NCBI RefSeq assembly: GCF_001017175.1
Contig: NZ_LCYG01000042.1
Location: forward strand, 1-64,000
Direction: 5' to 3'
Length of the DNA stretch: 64,000 nucleotides
Source: Microvirga vignae
GTDB taxonomy: Bacteria > Pseudomonadota > Alphaproteobacteria > Rhizobiales > Beijerinckiaceae
The notes beneath the pieces are model-generated. The model did not search any database. It saw nothing but the letters and a program-made list of their open reading frames with translations, and was not told the origin of the DNA. Below, one piece after another: positions 26,306-35,872 of the stretch (positions are counted from its first letter, which is position 1; each line of letters opens with the position of its first letter). The position numbers were made by a program, and so were the translations under genes.

Positions 26306-28875
26306 GCCCGTGACTTATCCTTGAGAAGAGTTAAGGTTTCATCCTCATCCCCGGTCTTTTTGGACTCGTCTGCCTTGGCCTCCTCGGCTTCCTCGGGCTC
26401 AGGCGTGCTCGGTGTGGGCACGCCAATGCCCGCCTTCCGAAGCCCCCGGAAAATATCGAAATAGATATCGCTCGACACGCGGGCCGCCGCATCAATGTCG
26501 TCCACGAAGCAGACGAGATCGAAGTCGATCGTGTTCTCCGTCACCTTCTTGAAGAGCACGCGCGGATTGGGTTCGCTCATCACCTCGCGATGCGCCAGCG
26601 CTGCGCGGCGCATGATGTCCGCCATCAAATCAGGATCGGTTGCGCGCGGCACGGGAACCGAAACGAGCACGCGCCCGACGCGGTCGTTGCGCACGCGATT
26701 GCGCACAACGCCCGAAATCAGGTTTGAATTCGGCACGATCAGCGTTGAGCGATCGAAGGTCTGGATCTCGGTGGAGCGCACATTGATCCGGCGCACATAG
26801 CCCTCGCCATCGCCCACGACCACGAGATCGCCCACACGGATCGGGCGCTCCCAGAGGAGGATCAGGCCTGAGATGAAGTTGTTGACGATTGATTGCAGAC
26901 CGAAACCGATACCCACCGACAGGGCACCGGCGACGATAGTCAGCCGCTCCAGGCTCAGACCCAGATAGGTGAAGGCAACGACGCCCGCCGTGATGACGCC
27001 TACATAGCCCGCCGCCGTGCGGATCGAGTTGCGCAAGCCTGCATCGAGGTCGGTGGCCGGCAGGAAGGTGTTGTCGAGCCAACGCTGAATGATGCGCGTG
27101 ATCGTGAAACCCGCCGCGAAAAGCAGCGCCGCGATCAGGATCGATGACAAGGAGATCGTGACATCGCCGACACTGAAGCCGAAGAACAGGGCCCGCAGCG
27201 AACTCATGACATCCGTGGATTCGATGCCCCAGGGCAACAGGACCAACAGGATGGCAATGACGATAAGCGCGAGCCGCGCGATGCCGCTCGCCAGCACGCC
27301 GATCTGCTCCAGGGAGCGACGGCGGATACCCGTATTGGCCTGCAATGTCGTGGCAAGCCTGCTCTGTCCACGCAGCGACCCGCCGATGAACTCATCGGCC
27401 AACGCAATGCCGAGGATCAGCATGGCGATGATGGTTGAGATCGAGACCGCCTGCTCGACGACGAAGGAAGCAAGAGCCGTGTAGCCGCCCAGCACGCTGC
27501 CGAGGACAAGAGTCACGACGAACCAGCCGAGGCTTCGCACCGGACCGCCGATATCGACCTCTTGTGGAACGTAAGGACCTAGGCAGGCTTCATCCTGACT
27601 CTCTCGCGTCGCAAACCGGCGCAGCAATTCCGCGAAGAGAAGCGCCACGGCCAGCGCGAAAACCGCCCTGGTGATCACCGTGATCGGCAGGGCCGCGGCG
27701 ATGGCCTTGTTGAAGGCTTCGATCACCTTGCCGACGACCATGACGGTGGCGAGCGTGACGGAGAAGCGCATGATGCGCGCAGCGGAAGCGTCCCGGATAG
27801 GGATGAGGCGCCACGACGGGTGATCCGGCGCAAGAATCGCATCGATGAGCGCACGCACGAAGGCAATGAAGGCCAAGCCGCCGAGCAGCGATCTCACGAC
27901 CTGCTCCAGACGCGGCGGGACGACGTCCGCGGAGTCGAAGGCCACCCAGACGATCCAGCTTCCGGCAATGGCGGGACCCGCGCCCAGCACGAGAACGCCG
28001 ACGGCAGCCATCAAGCGGCTCCGACGTGGAGGATCCGTGACCGCCGGATCACGGCGGACGAGACGCGGGGCGATCGAACGACGGCCGATATAAAGCGCGA
28101 CGGCAGCGCCGATGGCCAGTCCAAGGAAGAAAAGGACGCCAAGGGTCGCGTTGCGCCGCAATTGGTCGAGGGCGTCGGACAGCACGATCCGCTGGGCTTT
28201 CAGCTCCCGCGGGATCGCCTGAATCACGTTCATCCAGAGGTTGGGGCTGAGGAGACCATCGCTCTGCTCGAAGAGCGCGCGCGCGAAACCGGCCCGGCGC
28301 AAGTCGCCGATCTGTGCGCTCAGTTGCTCGGCCTGCACCAGAAGCGCGCGCCCGAGACGCTGGGTTTCATCGAGCTCCGCAACGGCAGCCTCGCGGTCGG
28401 CACGATCCTTGGCGACATCGGCGCTTTCCTCGGGCTGGCCGTTGGCGGGCTTCGGTCCGAGCTGGGAGAGACGCTGGCGGCTTGCCTCCAGCCTCGGCGC
28501 CTGCTCGTCGATGACAGTGCGGATGTCGGAGATGATCGGTTCGATCTGCTGGCGCAGGTTCTGCAGCTCCGCATCGGACAGCACACGCCCCTGGAGCGCC
28601 AGCTCCTTCTGGTCGAGATCCGCCTTGAAGCCATCGAGCTTGGCACGGGCCGCTTTCGTTTCAGCCGAGACGTTTGCTGCGGGCGCATCGGAGGCGGCGG
28701 CCGGAGGCGGCGCCGATTGCTGAGGCGCGGGGGCCTGAGGTGCGGCAGGGGCTTGAGCCTGGGGTTGGGCCCGGGGTGGCGTTTGCGCCTGCTGGGCTAG
28801 AGCCAAGCCTCCCGAGGTCAGGCCGCACGCAATGATCGCGGCAGAAAAGAGCCGCTTCAGTCCAATCCCTGTCAT
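26302..28875 (-). CDS. Large mechanosensitive channel with DUF3772 domain
   Basis: An 857-aa inner-membrane channel. A signal peptide (about 28 residues) is followed by a Pro/Gln/Ala-rich linker, a periplasmic coiled DUF3772 region (AELQNLRQQIEPIISDIRTV), many membrane helices, and a C-terminal MscS core. The pore segment resembles GALSVGIGFGLQSIVNNFISGLILLWERPI (only its core is quoted elsewhere), followed by RVGDLVVV and the beta domain with IVPNSNLISG. The tail is acidic (EPEEAEEAKADES). It is related to the K+-dependent MscK/YbdG class of large MscS proteins. It is coupled to the CAP lipoprotein gene. Confidence 0.9.
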   Translation of the reverse strand: MTGIGLKRLFSAAIIACGLTSGGLALAQQAQTPPRAQPQAQAPAAPQAPAPQQSAPPPAAASDAPAANVSAETKAARAKLDGFKADLDQKELALQGRVLSDAELQNLRQQIEPIISDIRTVIDEQAPRLEASRQRLSQLGPKPANGQPEESADVAKDRADREAAVAELDETQRLGRALLVQAEQLSAQIGDLRRAGFARALFEQSDGLLSPNLWMNVIQAIPRELKAQRIVLSDALDQLRRNATLGVLFFLGLAIGAAVALYIGRRSIAPRLVRRDPAVTDPPRRSRLMAAVGVLVLGAGPAIAGSWIVWVAFDSADVVPPRLEQVVRSLLGGLAFIAFVRALIDAILAPDHPSWRLIPIRDASAARIMRFSVTLATVMVVGKVIEAFNKAIAAALPITVITRAVFALAVALLFAELLRRFATRESQDEACLGPYVPQEVDIGGPVRSLGWFVVTLVLGSVLGGYTALASFVVEQAVSISTIIAMLILGIALADEFIGGSLRGQSRLATTLQANTGIRRRSLEQIGVLASGIARLALIVIAILLVLLPWGIESTDVMSSLRALFFGFSVGDVTISLSSILIAALLFAAGFTITRIIQRWLDNTFLPATDLDAGLRNSIRTAAGYVGVITAGVVAFTYLGLSLERLTIVAGALSVGIGFGLQSIVNNFISGLILLWERPIRVGDLVVVGDGEGYVRRINVRSTEIQTFDRSTLIVPNSNLISGVVRNRVRNDRVGRVLVSVPVPRATDPDLMADIMRRAALAHREVMSEPNPRVLFKKVTENTIDFDLVCFVDDIDAAARVSSDIYFDIFRGLRKAGIGVPTPSTPEPEEAEEAKADESKKTGDEDETLTLLKDKSRA

Positions 28876-28962
28876 TCAGTCCGCCTTATCGCATTCCCTT
28901 GGGAGCCGGTTCTTTGCGAATCAATAAGGCGAAAACTCGCCGCCGGGCAGCCGAAGCGCAAC

Positions 28963-28997
28963 AAAAAAGCCTGGGCGGCTGGGTGCCCCCAGGCTTT
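28963..28997 (-). terminator. Intrinsic terminator downstream of the 29016 gene
   Basis: Read leftward, AAAGCCTGGG pairs with CCCAGGC across a G+C-rich loop and is followed by TTTTTTG. It isolates the small membrane protein from the MscS gene. Confidence 0.8.
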
Positions 28998-29015
28998 CTC
29001 GAAGAATTTTGTCTT

Positions 29016-29306
29016 TTACCGCTGCGCCGGTTCGTTGGCCGAGGGCTTGGCCTCCGGCACGGGATAAGCCGGGTTCGCGGGCGTGATCCGGTTCGTGGGA
29101 TTGGCATCGGAGGAACCGGTGGTCGAACCGGTTGTGGCCGAACGAGCGGCGTCCGTACCGGGATCATCAGGAGATTGCGAGCCTGCCCAGATCAAGTAGC
29201 CGCCCACGGCGATGACGAGCAGCAGGAGCGAACCGAGCAACACGCCCAGAACCGGGCGGCCGGAGGCACCCTGGCGGGCGCGATCGTCGGGAATTTGTTG
29301 AGCCAT
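29016..29306 (-). CDS. Small membrane-anchored hypothetical protein
   Basis: 96 aa: a short cytoplasmic N-terminus (MAQQIPDDRARQGASGR), one helix (VLGVLLGSLLLLVIAVGGYLIW) and a disordered extracytoplasmic tail rich in Ser/Thr/Pro (TGSTTGSSDAN). It looks like an envelope-exposed linker protein. Not assigned to a family. It has its own intrinsic terminator, so it is probably monocistronic. Confidence 0.7.
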   Translation of the reverse strand: MAQQIPDDRARQGASGRPVLGVLLGSLLLLVIAVGGYLIWAGSQSPDDPGTDAARSATTGSTTGSSDANPTNRITPANPAYPVPEAKPSANEPAQR

Positions 29307-29633
29307 CTCAAGCCTCTTTGGAAAGCATGGGTTTCAGGGCGAGCAGCAAGGCTCGGCGTTATCAGGGCAACGCCAGATACGAGGGGCGGTTCCTGCCAAG
29401 CATCCGCACGTCGCCAGCAAGCATTCAGAGACCCTCCCCTGGATCCAATGCAGCGTTTCGCCGTTGTTCGAGACGGGCCACTAACCAGTGTCAGAGACGA
29501 GGGGTCGATGGTTTGGGCAGGCTTTGGAAGCATCGATTGTCGCACCCCCCGGCATGGCTTTCGTCTCCCGGCCCGAAGCCATTTTTTCGCCGTCTTGGGC
29601 GCCCTTGGGTAATCTCTGATTCAAGGAGAAATC
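29307..29633. other. Intergenic region, divergent genes
   Basis: A 327-bp gap between the divergent small membrane protein and the GH2 gene. It should hold both promoters, but I see no clear -35/-10 pair, operator or RNA. The last bases carry AAGGAGAAATC, a good Shine-Dalgarno for the GH2 ATG at 29634. Confidence 0.5.
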
Positions 29634-32384
29634 ATGCAGGACAATCGCATCAGTCTGGACGGGACTTGGGAATTTTTGCACGTGGCCGATGATCGCCTGT
29701 CCGGCCCGGCGGAGGTTCGCCAGATCGTGGTGCCAAGTCCCTGGCAGGCCCAGTTCTCGGACCTGCGCATGCGGGCGGGGATCGGCATCTATCGCAGGAC
29801 GATCGAAATCGAGGAAACGTGGCTGCACGACAGCATCTGGATCCGGTTCGGCGCCGTCTTCCACAACACGAAGGTCTTCATCAACGGTGAGGCGGTGGGC
29901 CACAATGAGGGCGGCTTCCTGCCCTTCTCGTTCGATGTGACTCCTCACCTCAAGCCGGGATCGAACGAGATCAAGGTGCGTGTGGACTCGCCCACCGACA
30001 ACCCGGCCGAGTTCCCGGATTCGCCCTTTGCCGAAATCCCGTTCGGCAAGCAGAGCTGGTATGGCCCGCTCTCCGGCATCTGGCAGTCGGTCTATCTCGA
30101 ACGTCGCATTCCCGATCACATGAACCGCGTGCGCCTCGTACCGAATTTGGCGACAGGTGTCGTGACGTCGGGCGTGTTCTTCGCGCGCCCCCTCACGAAC
30201 GCCACGCAGATCCGCATCGAGGTGACGGATCCGTCAGGTCAGGTCGCGGTCGATGAGATGCATGAGACGCAAGTCGGCGTCACCAGCATGCCGTTCGAGC
30301 TGACGGTGCCGGATGTGCAGCCATGGTCGCCTGATCATCCGAACCTCTATCGCGTCCGCTTGCAGCTCATTCGCGGTGGCGAGGTGAAGGACGAAATCGC
30401 CGACAATTTCGGTTTCCGCACCATCGAGACGCGCAACGGCAAGTTCTATCTCAACGGCAAGCCGCTCTATCTGCGCGCCGCGCTCGACCAGGATTACTAC
30501 CCGGACACGATCTGCACCGTTCCGTCGGTGGAATTCCTGGAGGATCAGTTCCGGAAGGCGAAAGAACTCGGACTCAACTGCCTGCGCTGCCACATCAAGG
30601 CAGCGGATCCGCGCTACTACGAAACCGCAGACCGCATGGGCATGCTGATCTGGACGGAGCTTCCCAACGGCGGCATGGCCACCGACCGTTCGCGCGGACG
30701 CAAGGAAAAGCTCCTGAAAGGCATCGTCGACCGCGACTGCAACCATCCGTCCATCATCATCTGGACGATCATCAACGAAAACTGGGGCGTCGACCTCGTC
30801 AACGATGCGGATCACCGCGACTGGCTCAAGCGCACCTTCGCGTGGCTCAAAGCCTATGACCCGACACGCCTCGTCGTCGACAACTCGCCGCTCGCCCCGA
30901 GCTTCCACGTGGAGTCCGACATCGCGGATTATCACTTCTATGCTGCGTATCCCGACCACCGCGCACAATGGGATCAGTTCGTTGATGAACTCTCGAACCG
31001 CGCCTCTTGGCTTTATTCGCCCCATGGCGATGCGGTGATTACCGGACGCGAGCCGCTCATGTGCTCCGAGTTCGGTAACTGGGGCCTGCCCTATCCGAAG
31101 GATTTGCGTGATGCCAAGGGCGAGGAACCCTGGTGGTTCGAAACCGGTCACGACTGGGGCGAGGGCGTGATGTATGCCCACGGTGTCGAGAATCGCTTCT
31201 CGGACTGGAGCCTGGATCGCGTATTCGGCGATCTGCGTCGTTTCGTGATCGCCGCGCAATGGCAGCAGTTCCGCGCCTTCAAGTATGAGATCGAGGCCAT
31301 GCGCCGGAAGCCCAACCTGGCTGGCTACGTGATCACCGAACTGCACGATTGCCACTGGGAATCGAACGGCCTTCTCGACATGCGCCGCAATACTCGCGTG
31401 TTCCACGAGCTGTTCCACATCTTCAACACGGATACGGTGATCGTGCCGAAATGGGAGCGCGCCTCCTATTGGTCCGGCGAGGCGGTCGCTTTGGAACTTG
31501 CGGTCGCGCATGGCGCGGGTCCGGCTCTGGAGGATTGCAAACTCGAGATCGGCATCTGCAACGAGATGCAGCAGGTCGACTTGCCGCGCATCGAAGCGCC
31601 GGATGTGCTCGATCTTGGCCGCATCGAGATCCAGCTGCCGGAGATGGACGAGGCATCTTTGCGGCGTATCAGCTTTACGCTACGCGCATCCGATGGTCGC
31701 CTCATCGCGCAGAACCACCATGACATCTCCATTCACCCGAAGCGCACAAGGCCTATGCATGTGCGGGAGCTGGTGTGGTCGCCGGATGAGGACATCCGCG
31801 AGCGCTTCCGCGCTCTCGGCTACACCATGGCGCGCGCCTTCGAGGAATCGACGCTGATCGTTTCCCGCACGCACAACAAGGCGATTACCGATCATGTGCG
31901 TGCCGGCGCCAAGCTCCTGCTGCTGCCGGAAGAGGACATGACTCTCTATCCGTTCTTCCCGCACTGGCAGGCGGTGAGGGTGCAGTCGCGGCACGGCACC
32001 CTGTGGTCGGGCGACTGGGCCTCCTCCTTCGGCTGGCTGCGCCGCTCGGGCCATTTCGCCCGCTTCCCGTCGGGCCCGCTGCTCGACGAGACCATGGACC
32101 GCGTGCTGCCCGATTTCGTGATCTCAGGCTGCAACCTGCTCGATTTCCAGGCCCGCGTCTTCGCCGGTCTCGTGGTCGGCTGGATCCACAAGCCGGTCGC
32201 GCTGGGCGTCGAGCGCTCCTATGGACGCGGCCGCCTTGTCGCCTCGACGCTCCGCCTGTTCCGAGATGCGCCGCTTGCCGATCCCACTGCAACGATGCTG
32301 ACGGATGCCCTGGTGGAGCTGGCGGTCGAGTCCCGTGCTGCCCGTCTCGAAGAAGCCGTGCGCGCGGCGGAAGCCGCTGCCTGA
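29634..32384 (+). CDS. Glycoside hydrolase family 2 enzyme (beta-galactosidase/glucuronidase type)
   Basis: A 916-aa retaining glycosidase without a signal peptide, so cytoplasmic. The N-terminal sugar-binding domain has LDGTWEFLHV, YRRTIEIEETW and NGEAVGHNEGGFLPFSFDVT. The TIM barrel carries the acid/base Glu in IIWTIINENWGVD and the nucleophile Glu in MCSEFGNWG. A long C-terminal extension of about 300 residues contains a glutamine-amidotransferase-like or beta-sandwich part of uncertain fold (KLLLLPEEDMTLYPFF). Substrate unknown. It converges on the GH1-RmlD fusion, with a hairpin between them. Confidence 0.88.
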   Translation: MQDNRISLDGTWEFLHVADDRLSGPAEVRQIVVPSPWQAQFSDLRMRAGIGIYRRTIEIEETWLHDSIWIRFGAVFHNTKVFINGEAVGHNEGGFLPFSFDVTPHLKPGSNEIKVRVDSPTDNPAEFPDSPFAEIPFGKQSWYGPLSGIWQSVYLERRIPDHMNRVRLVPNLATGVVTSGVFFARPLTNATQIRIEVTDPSGQVAVDEMHETQVGVTSMPFELTVPDVQPWSPDHPNLYRVRLQLIRGGEVKDEIADNFGFRTIETRNGKFYLNGKPLYLRAALDQDYYPDTICTVPSVEFLEDQFRKAKELGLNCLRCHIKAADPRYYETADRMGMLIWTELPNGGMATDRSRGRKEKLLKGIVDRDCNHPSIIIWTIINENWGVDLVNDADHRDWLKRTFAWLKAYDPTRLVVDNSPLAPSFHVESDIADYHFYAAYPDHRAQWDQFVDELSNRASWLYSPHGDAVITGREPLMCSEFGNWGLPYPKDLRDAKGEEPWWFETGHDWGEGVMYAHGVENRFSDWSLDRVFGDLRRFVIAAQWQQFRAFKYEIEAMRRKPNLAGYVITELHDCHWESNGLLDMRRNTRVFHELFHIFNTDTVIVPKWERASYWSGEAVALELAVAHGAGPALEDCKLEIGICNEMQQVDLPRIEAPDVLDLGRIEIQLPEMDEASLRRISFTLRASDGRLIAQNHHDISIHPKRTRPMHVRELVWSPDEDIRERFRALGYTMARAFEESTLIVSRTHNKAITDHVRAGAKLLLLPEEDMTLYPFFPHWQAVRVQSRHGTLWSGDWASSFGWLRRSGHFARFPSGPLLDETMDRVLPDFVISGCNLLDFQARVFAGLVVGWIHKPVALGVERSYGRGRLVASTLRLFRDAPLADPTATMLTDALVELAVESRAARLEEAVRAAEAAA

Positions 32385-32409
32385 TCGACCTAGACAATCC
32401 GAAACAGAG

Positions 32410-32433
32410 ACGGCGCGGATCTCTCCGCGCCGT
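32410..32433. terminator. Bidirectional hairpin between convergent glycoside hydrolase genes
   Basis: The arms ACGGCGCGGA and TCCGCGCCGT are perfect complements separated by four bases. A strong T-run is missing on both sides, so it may be a weak or Rho-assisted terminator. Confidence 0.55.
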
Positions 32434-32463
32434 TCTCATATGCGTCTTGGAAGATTGCTGCTG

Positions 32464-34638
32464 CTATTCGGCGGCCACTTTCAGGTTCTCCTCCGACCAC
32501 TCCACCTCGCTATCGATGAAGAAGCGATCAAGCGCGCTTTCAAGCCGAGGCATGAGGATGCCGCGCTCAGTCGATAGCGCCGTCTTGAGAACCGGCAGAT
32601 CGCCTGCCTCTGTCACGAGGCTCGGATCGAAGCCTGCCCTCTCGGCTGCGTGCGCCGCCAGGTCGCGCCAGGAGATCTCACCGATATTGGCCATGTGCCA
32701 GATCCCTGTTCCGCCGTCGATCAGCAGATCGAGGGACGTGTTCACGAGGTCGGGTACGTATGTCGGCGACACGACATCGACGCTGGCCTCGATGCCCTCC
32801 CCCTTGCTCAAGGTATTGAGGATCGACCAGACGAAATTGTAACGATCCCATGGACCAAAGAAGGCGCTCGTGCGAATGATGAGGGCTTTGTCGTGCGTGG
32901 CCAGAACCCGCCGCTCGGCTTCCGCCTTGCTCGCGCCATAGACCGTGGTGGGATTGACCTCGTCACTCTCGACATAAGGTCTGTCGAGCGTTCCATCGAA
33001 GACGAGATCGGATGAGAAGGTCACGAGCGGGATGCCAAGATCCGCGCAAGCCTTCGCCAGGATCTCAGCCCCCACAGCATTCTCACGGAAGCAGGCTGCG
33101 GCATCGTCTTCAGCCTCCGACACGCGCACATAACCCGCGGTGTTGATGACGGCCCAAGGCCTGTGGCAGGCAAGAGCCTTCTTCACGCTCTTTGCATCTG
33201 CAATATCCATGTCGTTGCGCGATAGCAGCACATGGTTGAGGCCGCGGAACTCGGCAAGCCGCGAAAAGGCACGCCCCAGAGTTCCGGTCGCGCCCGTAAT
33301 CAGAAGCTGGCGCGGCTCGTCAGCCAGCCAGCAGGAGCGAGACTGCTTAGGGGGACGCTTGTAGAAGCGAATGTCGCGCTTCCACCATCCCGCACGGTCG
33401 AGAACGGGATGATCATAGCTGCCGGCCTTCGCCAGCGCCTCGGCGGCATGGGCCAGAGCCGTACGCCGGGGTTCGGGAGCCCGCACATCGAAGGGGCCAG
33501 CCTCATAGAAACCGTTGCGTCGCGTGAGAAGGCTGTTCCAGTCCACCGCGCCGAAGAGCGACCAGACGGTCACGGCGCGAATGTCAGCACCTTCGTCCCG
33601 CAAGGAGTTGACGTCGTTCCACACCTCGACGAGCCAGCGCAGTTGATCGTCGCGCGAGCTGCCATGGTGGGCTTCCGTCACCGCGATGGGGCGCTTGTAG
33701 CGCTCCCATACCTCGCGCAACCGGGCTGCCGGGCCGAGATCTTCAGACGGCAACGGCATACGCACCGCTTCCGCATCCGCATATTGGTGGCGCCCATTGC
33801 CTCCCCAATGGTGCTCAGGGTAGCGCTTCATGTTCTCGTCAAGGTAGCGCTCGCTCGTAAGGTAGTGATTGATGCCAATGATGTCGGGCGCAGCATCGCC
33901 TTCGAGGAGGAGTTCGAGATCAGCTTCGCTGACGCCATGCTCGATGAAGATCGGCCACCAGGGGTGATCCCGATCCACCATGCCGCACAGGAGATCGAAG
34001 CTCAGGAAACGGCGCTGGTTCTCATGCTCGGCCTGATAGGCCAGCAAGGGAGTCGAGAAGGTCTTGCCCATGTCGTCCGTCTGCACAAGCTGTGCATCCG
34101 GCCGAACCTTGCGAATGGCACGCATGGACAGAACAGTGGCCTTGCATTCGTTCACGAGGATCCTGAGGAAAGCCTCATAACTCGTACCGTGCGGATACCA
34201 GTGGCCATAGAGCCCGGAGAAGCGCGCCGTGGTGAGCGGCTCGTTGACGGGTGTGTAGAGATCAAGATGCGGGTAGCGCTCGGCCACATTGGCAGCATGA
34301 CGCGCCAGAAGCTCCGGCCAAACGGGATCGAGCATATGCGTGTAGCTCGGGCCGCTGCCATGATGGCACAGACCCGCGATAGCGCGGATCCCGAGCTTCT
34401 GAAGCCGGTCCAGTCGCTCGTCGTGCCACGTGAAATCCGTGCGGTCCGGGCTCTCGGGAGAGATCGTCTCCCAGAGAACCGGGTGTCGCAGCGTGCGGAT
34501 TCCAAGTTCAGCAATACGATCGAGATCCTCGATGCGATTGGTGTACCCAGTCTCCAGGCCTTGGTCGCGGTAATCGTCGCCAACACGCGCAACGGTACAT
34601 TCGATTCCGCCCCAAAGCTCCAGGGATCGCTTCATCAT
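32464..34638 (-). CDS. Fusion protein: family 1 glycosidase plus RmlD-like nucleotide-sugar reductase
   Basis: A 724-aa two-domain protein. Residues 1 to about 430 form a GH1-type barrel with the acid/base Glu133 in LYTPVNEPLTT and the likely nucleophile Glu322 in IAVTEAHHG. From about 444 a short-chain dehydrogenase of the RmlD type follows: GATGTLG at 449-455, Tyr567 and Lys571 in YGASK, and TFSSDLVFDG. RmlD makes dTDP-rhamnose; here the substrate is unknown. Next to glf and a glycosyltransferase, the fusion may build or remodel a surface or lipid-linked sugar. Both active sites look intact. Confidence 0.88.
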   Translation of the reverse strand: MMKRSLELWGGIECTVARVGDDYRDQGLETGYTNRIEDLDRIAELGIRTLRHPVLWETISPESPDRTDFTWHDERLDRLQKLGIRAIAGLCHHGSGPSYTHMLDPVWPELLARHAANVAERYPHLDLYTPVNEPLTTARFSGLYGHWYPHGTSYEAFLRILVNECKATVLSMRAIRKVRPDAQLVQTDDMGKTFSTPLLAYQAEHENQRRFLSFDLLCGMVDRDHPWWPIFIEHGVSEADLELLLEGDAAPDIIGINHYLTSERYLDENMKRYPEHHWGGNGRHQYADAEAVRMPLPSEDLGPAARLREVWERYKRPIAVTEAHHGSSRDDQLRWLVEVWNDVNSLRDEGADIRAVTVWSLFGAVDWNSLLTRRNGFYEAGPFDVRAPEPRRTALAHAAEALAKAGSYDHPVLDRAGWWKRDIRFYKRPPKQSRSCWLADEPRQLLITGATGTLGRAFSRLAEFRGLNHVLLSRNDMDIADAKSVKKALACHRPWAVINTAGYVRVSEAEDDAAACFRENAVGAEILAKACADLGIPLVTFSSDLVFDGTLDRPYVESDEVNPTTVYGASKAEAERRVLATHDKALIIRTSAFFGPWDRYNFVWSILNTLSKGEGIEASVDVVSPTYVPDLVNTSLDLLIDGGTGIWHMANIGEISWRDLAAHAAERAGFDPSLVTEAGDLPVLKTALSTERGILMPRLESALDRFFIDSEVEWSEENLKVAAE

Positions 34639-34712
34639 TCAGCTCCGAGCTAACTTTTTACCGAACGTTCAAAAACTATGCTCAGAGCAATTTGTTCGAT
34701 GAATCATATCCG

Positions 34713-35867
34713 TCATGACATCATTGCAGCCGATGACGGCATGGCCTTGACGCTCGACGTATCCGCACCAACCGGGAGAGCTTCGTTGATGCGCCGGAAG
34801 GTGGCGAGCGCTTGGCCGACGATCTGGTCCATGTTGTAGTAGCGATAGGTCGCCAAGCGGCCGACGAACCATACATCGGGAGTTGCCAAAGCCAAGCGCT
34901 CATACTTCTTGAAGAGTTCCTGGTTCTCAGGCTTCGGAATCGGATAGTAGGGGTCGCCTTCAGCAGACGGATACTCGTAGGTCAGAGCAGTCTTTGCATG
35001 CTCCTGGCCCGTGAGATGTTTGTATTCCGTCACGCGGGTGTAATCGTGCGTCTGTGGATAGTTCACCACGCCCACGGACTGATGCCACAGCTTGTTAAGG
35101 GTGACATGTTCGAAACGGAGCGAACGATAGGGCAGCTTCCCGAACTGGTAATTGAAATACTCGTCGATGGGACCGGTATAGATGACGCGGCGATGCGGCA
35201 CGATGTGCCTGATGTCTTCATAATCCGTCTGCGTCATGATGTGGATGTTCGGGTTGCTCACCATCTTCTCGAACATCCGAGTGTAGCCGTGTTTCGGCAT
35301 GAACTGGAATTCGTCCGTGAAGTAGCGGTCATCCCGGTTCGTGCGGGTCGGCACGCGCGAGGTCACCGACTTGTCGAGTTCCGACGGGTCGAGGCCCCAT
35401 TGCTTGCGGGTATAGCCGCGGAAGAACTTCTCGTAGAGTTCGCGCCCCACTGTCGAGACCACCACATCCTCTGACGTCCTGATTTCACCGATCTTCTCGG
35501 CGCGTTCGGCGAACCAATCCTGCAGCTGCTCGGAGGTGAGATTGAGACCATAGAGCTTGTTGACGGTGTCGAGATTGATCGGAATCGGCACCTGCATGCC
35601 GTCCACTTCGGCCAACACCCGGTGCTCGTAGAAACGCCACTCGGTGAAGCGCGAAAGATAGTCGAAGATCTGCTTCGAATTGGTGTGGAAGATGTGAGGG
35701 CCGTACTGGTGGATCAGGAGCCCATTGTCATCGTAACGATCATAAGCATTTCCGCCAATATGGTTGCGGCGGTCGATGAGAAGGGCGCGTTCATTTCGCT
35801 CGGTTGCAAGACGCTCGGCCAGAACACTACCGGCAAAACCGGCGCCGACAATAAGCCAATCATACAT
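34713..35867 (-). CDS. glf: UDP-galactopyranose mutase
   Basis: A 384-aa FAD enzyme that interconverts UDP-galactopyranose and UDP-galactofuranose. The FAD-binding N-terminus is LIVGAGFAGSVLAERLA, followed by RRNHIGGNAYD, the active-site HQYGPHIFHTNS, and the GLF-domain segment RKQWGLDPSELD. The C-terminal YRYYNMDQIVGQAL is also typical. It indicates galactofuranose in a surface polysaccharide or glycolipid. It lies 5 bp downstream of a glycosyltransferase gene on the same strand, so the two are probably one operon. Confidence 0.95.
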   Translation of the reverse strand: MYDWLIVGAGFAGSVLAERLATERNERALLIDRRNHIGGNAYDRYDDNGLLIHQYGPHIFHTNSKQIFDYLSRFTEWRFYEHRVLAEVDGMQVPIPINLDTVNKLYGLNLTSEQLQDWFAERAEKIGEIRTSEDVVVSTVGRELYEKFFRGYTRKQWGLDPSELDKSVTSRVPTRTNRDDRYFTDEFQFMPKHGYTRMFEKMVSNPNIHIMTQTDYEDIRHIVPHRRVIYTGPIDEYFNYQFGKLPYRSLRFEHVTLNKLWHQSVGVVNYPQTHDYTRVTEYKHLTGQEHAKTALTYEYPSAEGDPYYPIPKPENQELFKKYERLALATPDVWFVGRLATYRYYNMDQIVGQALATFRRINEALPVGADTSSVKAMPSSAAMMS

Positions 35868-35872
35868 TCAAA

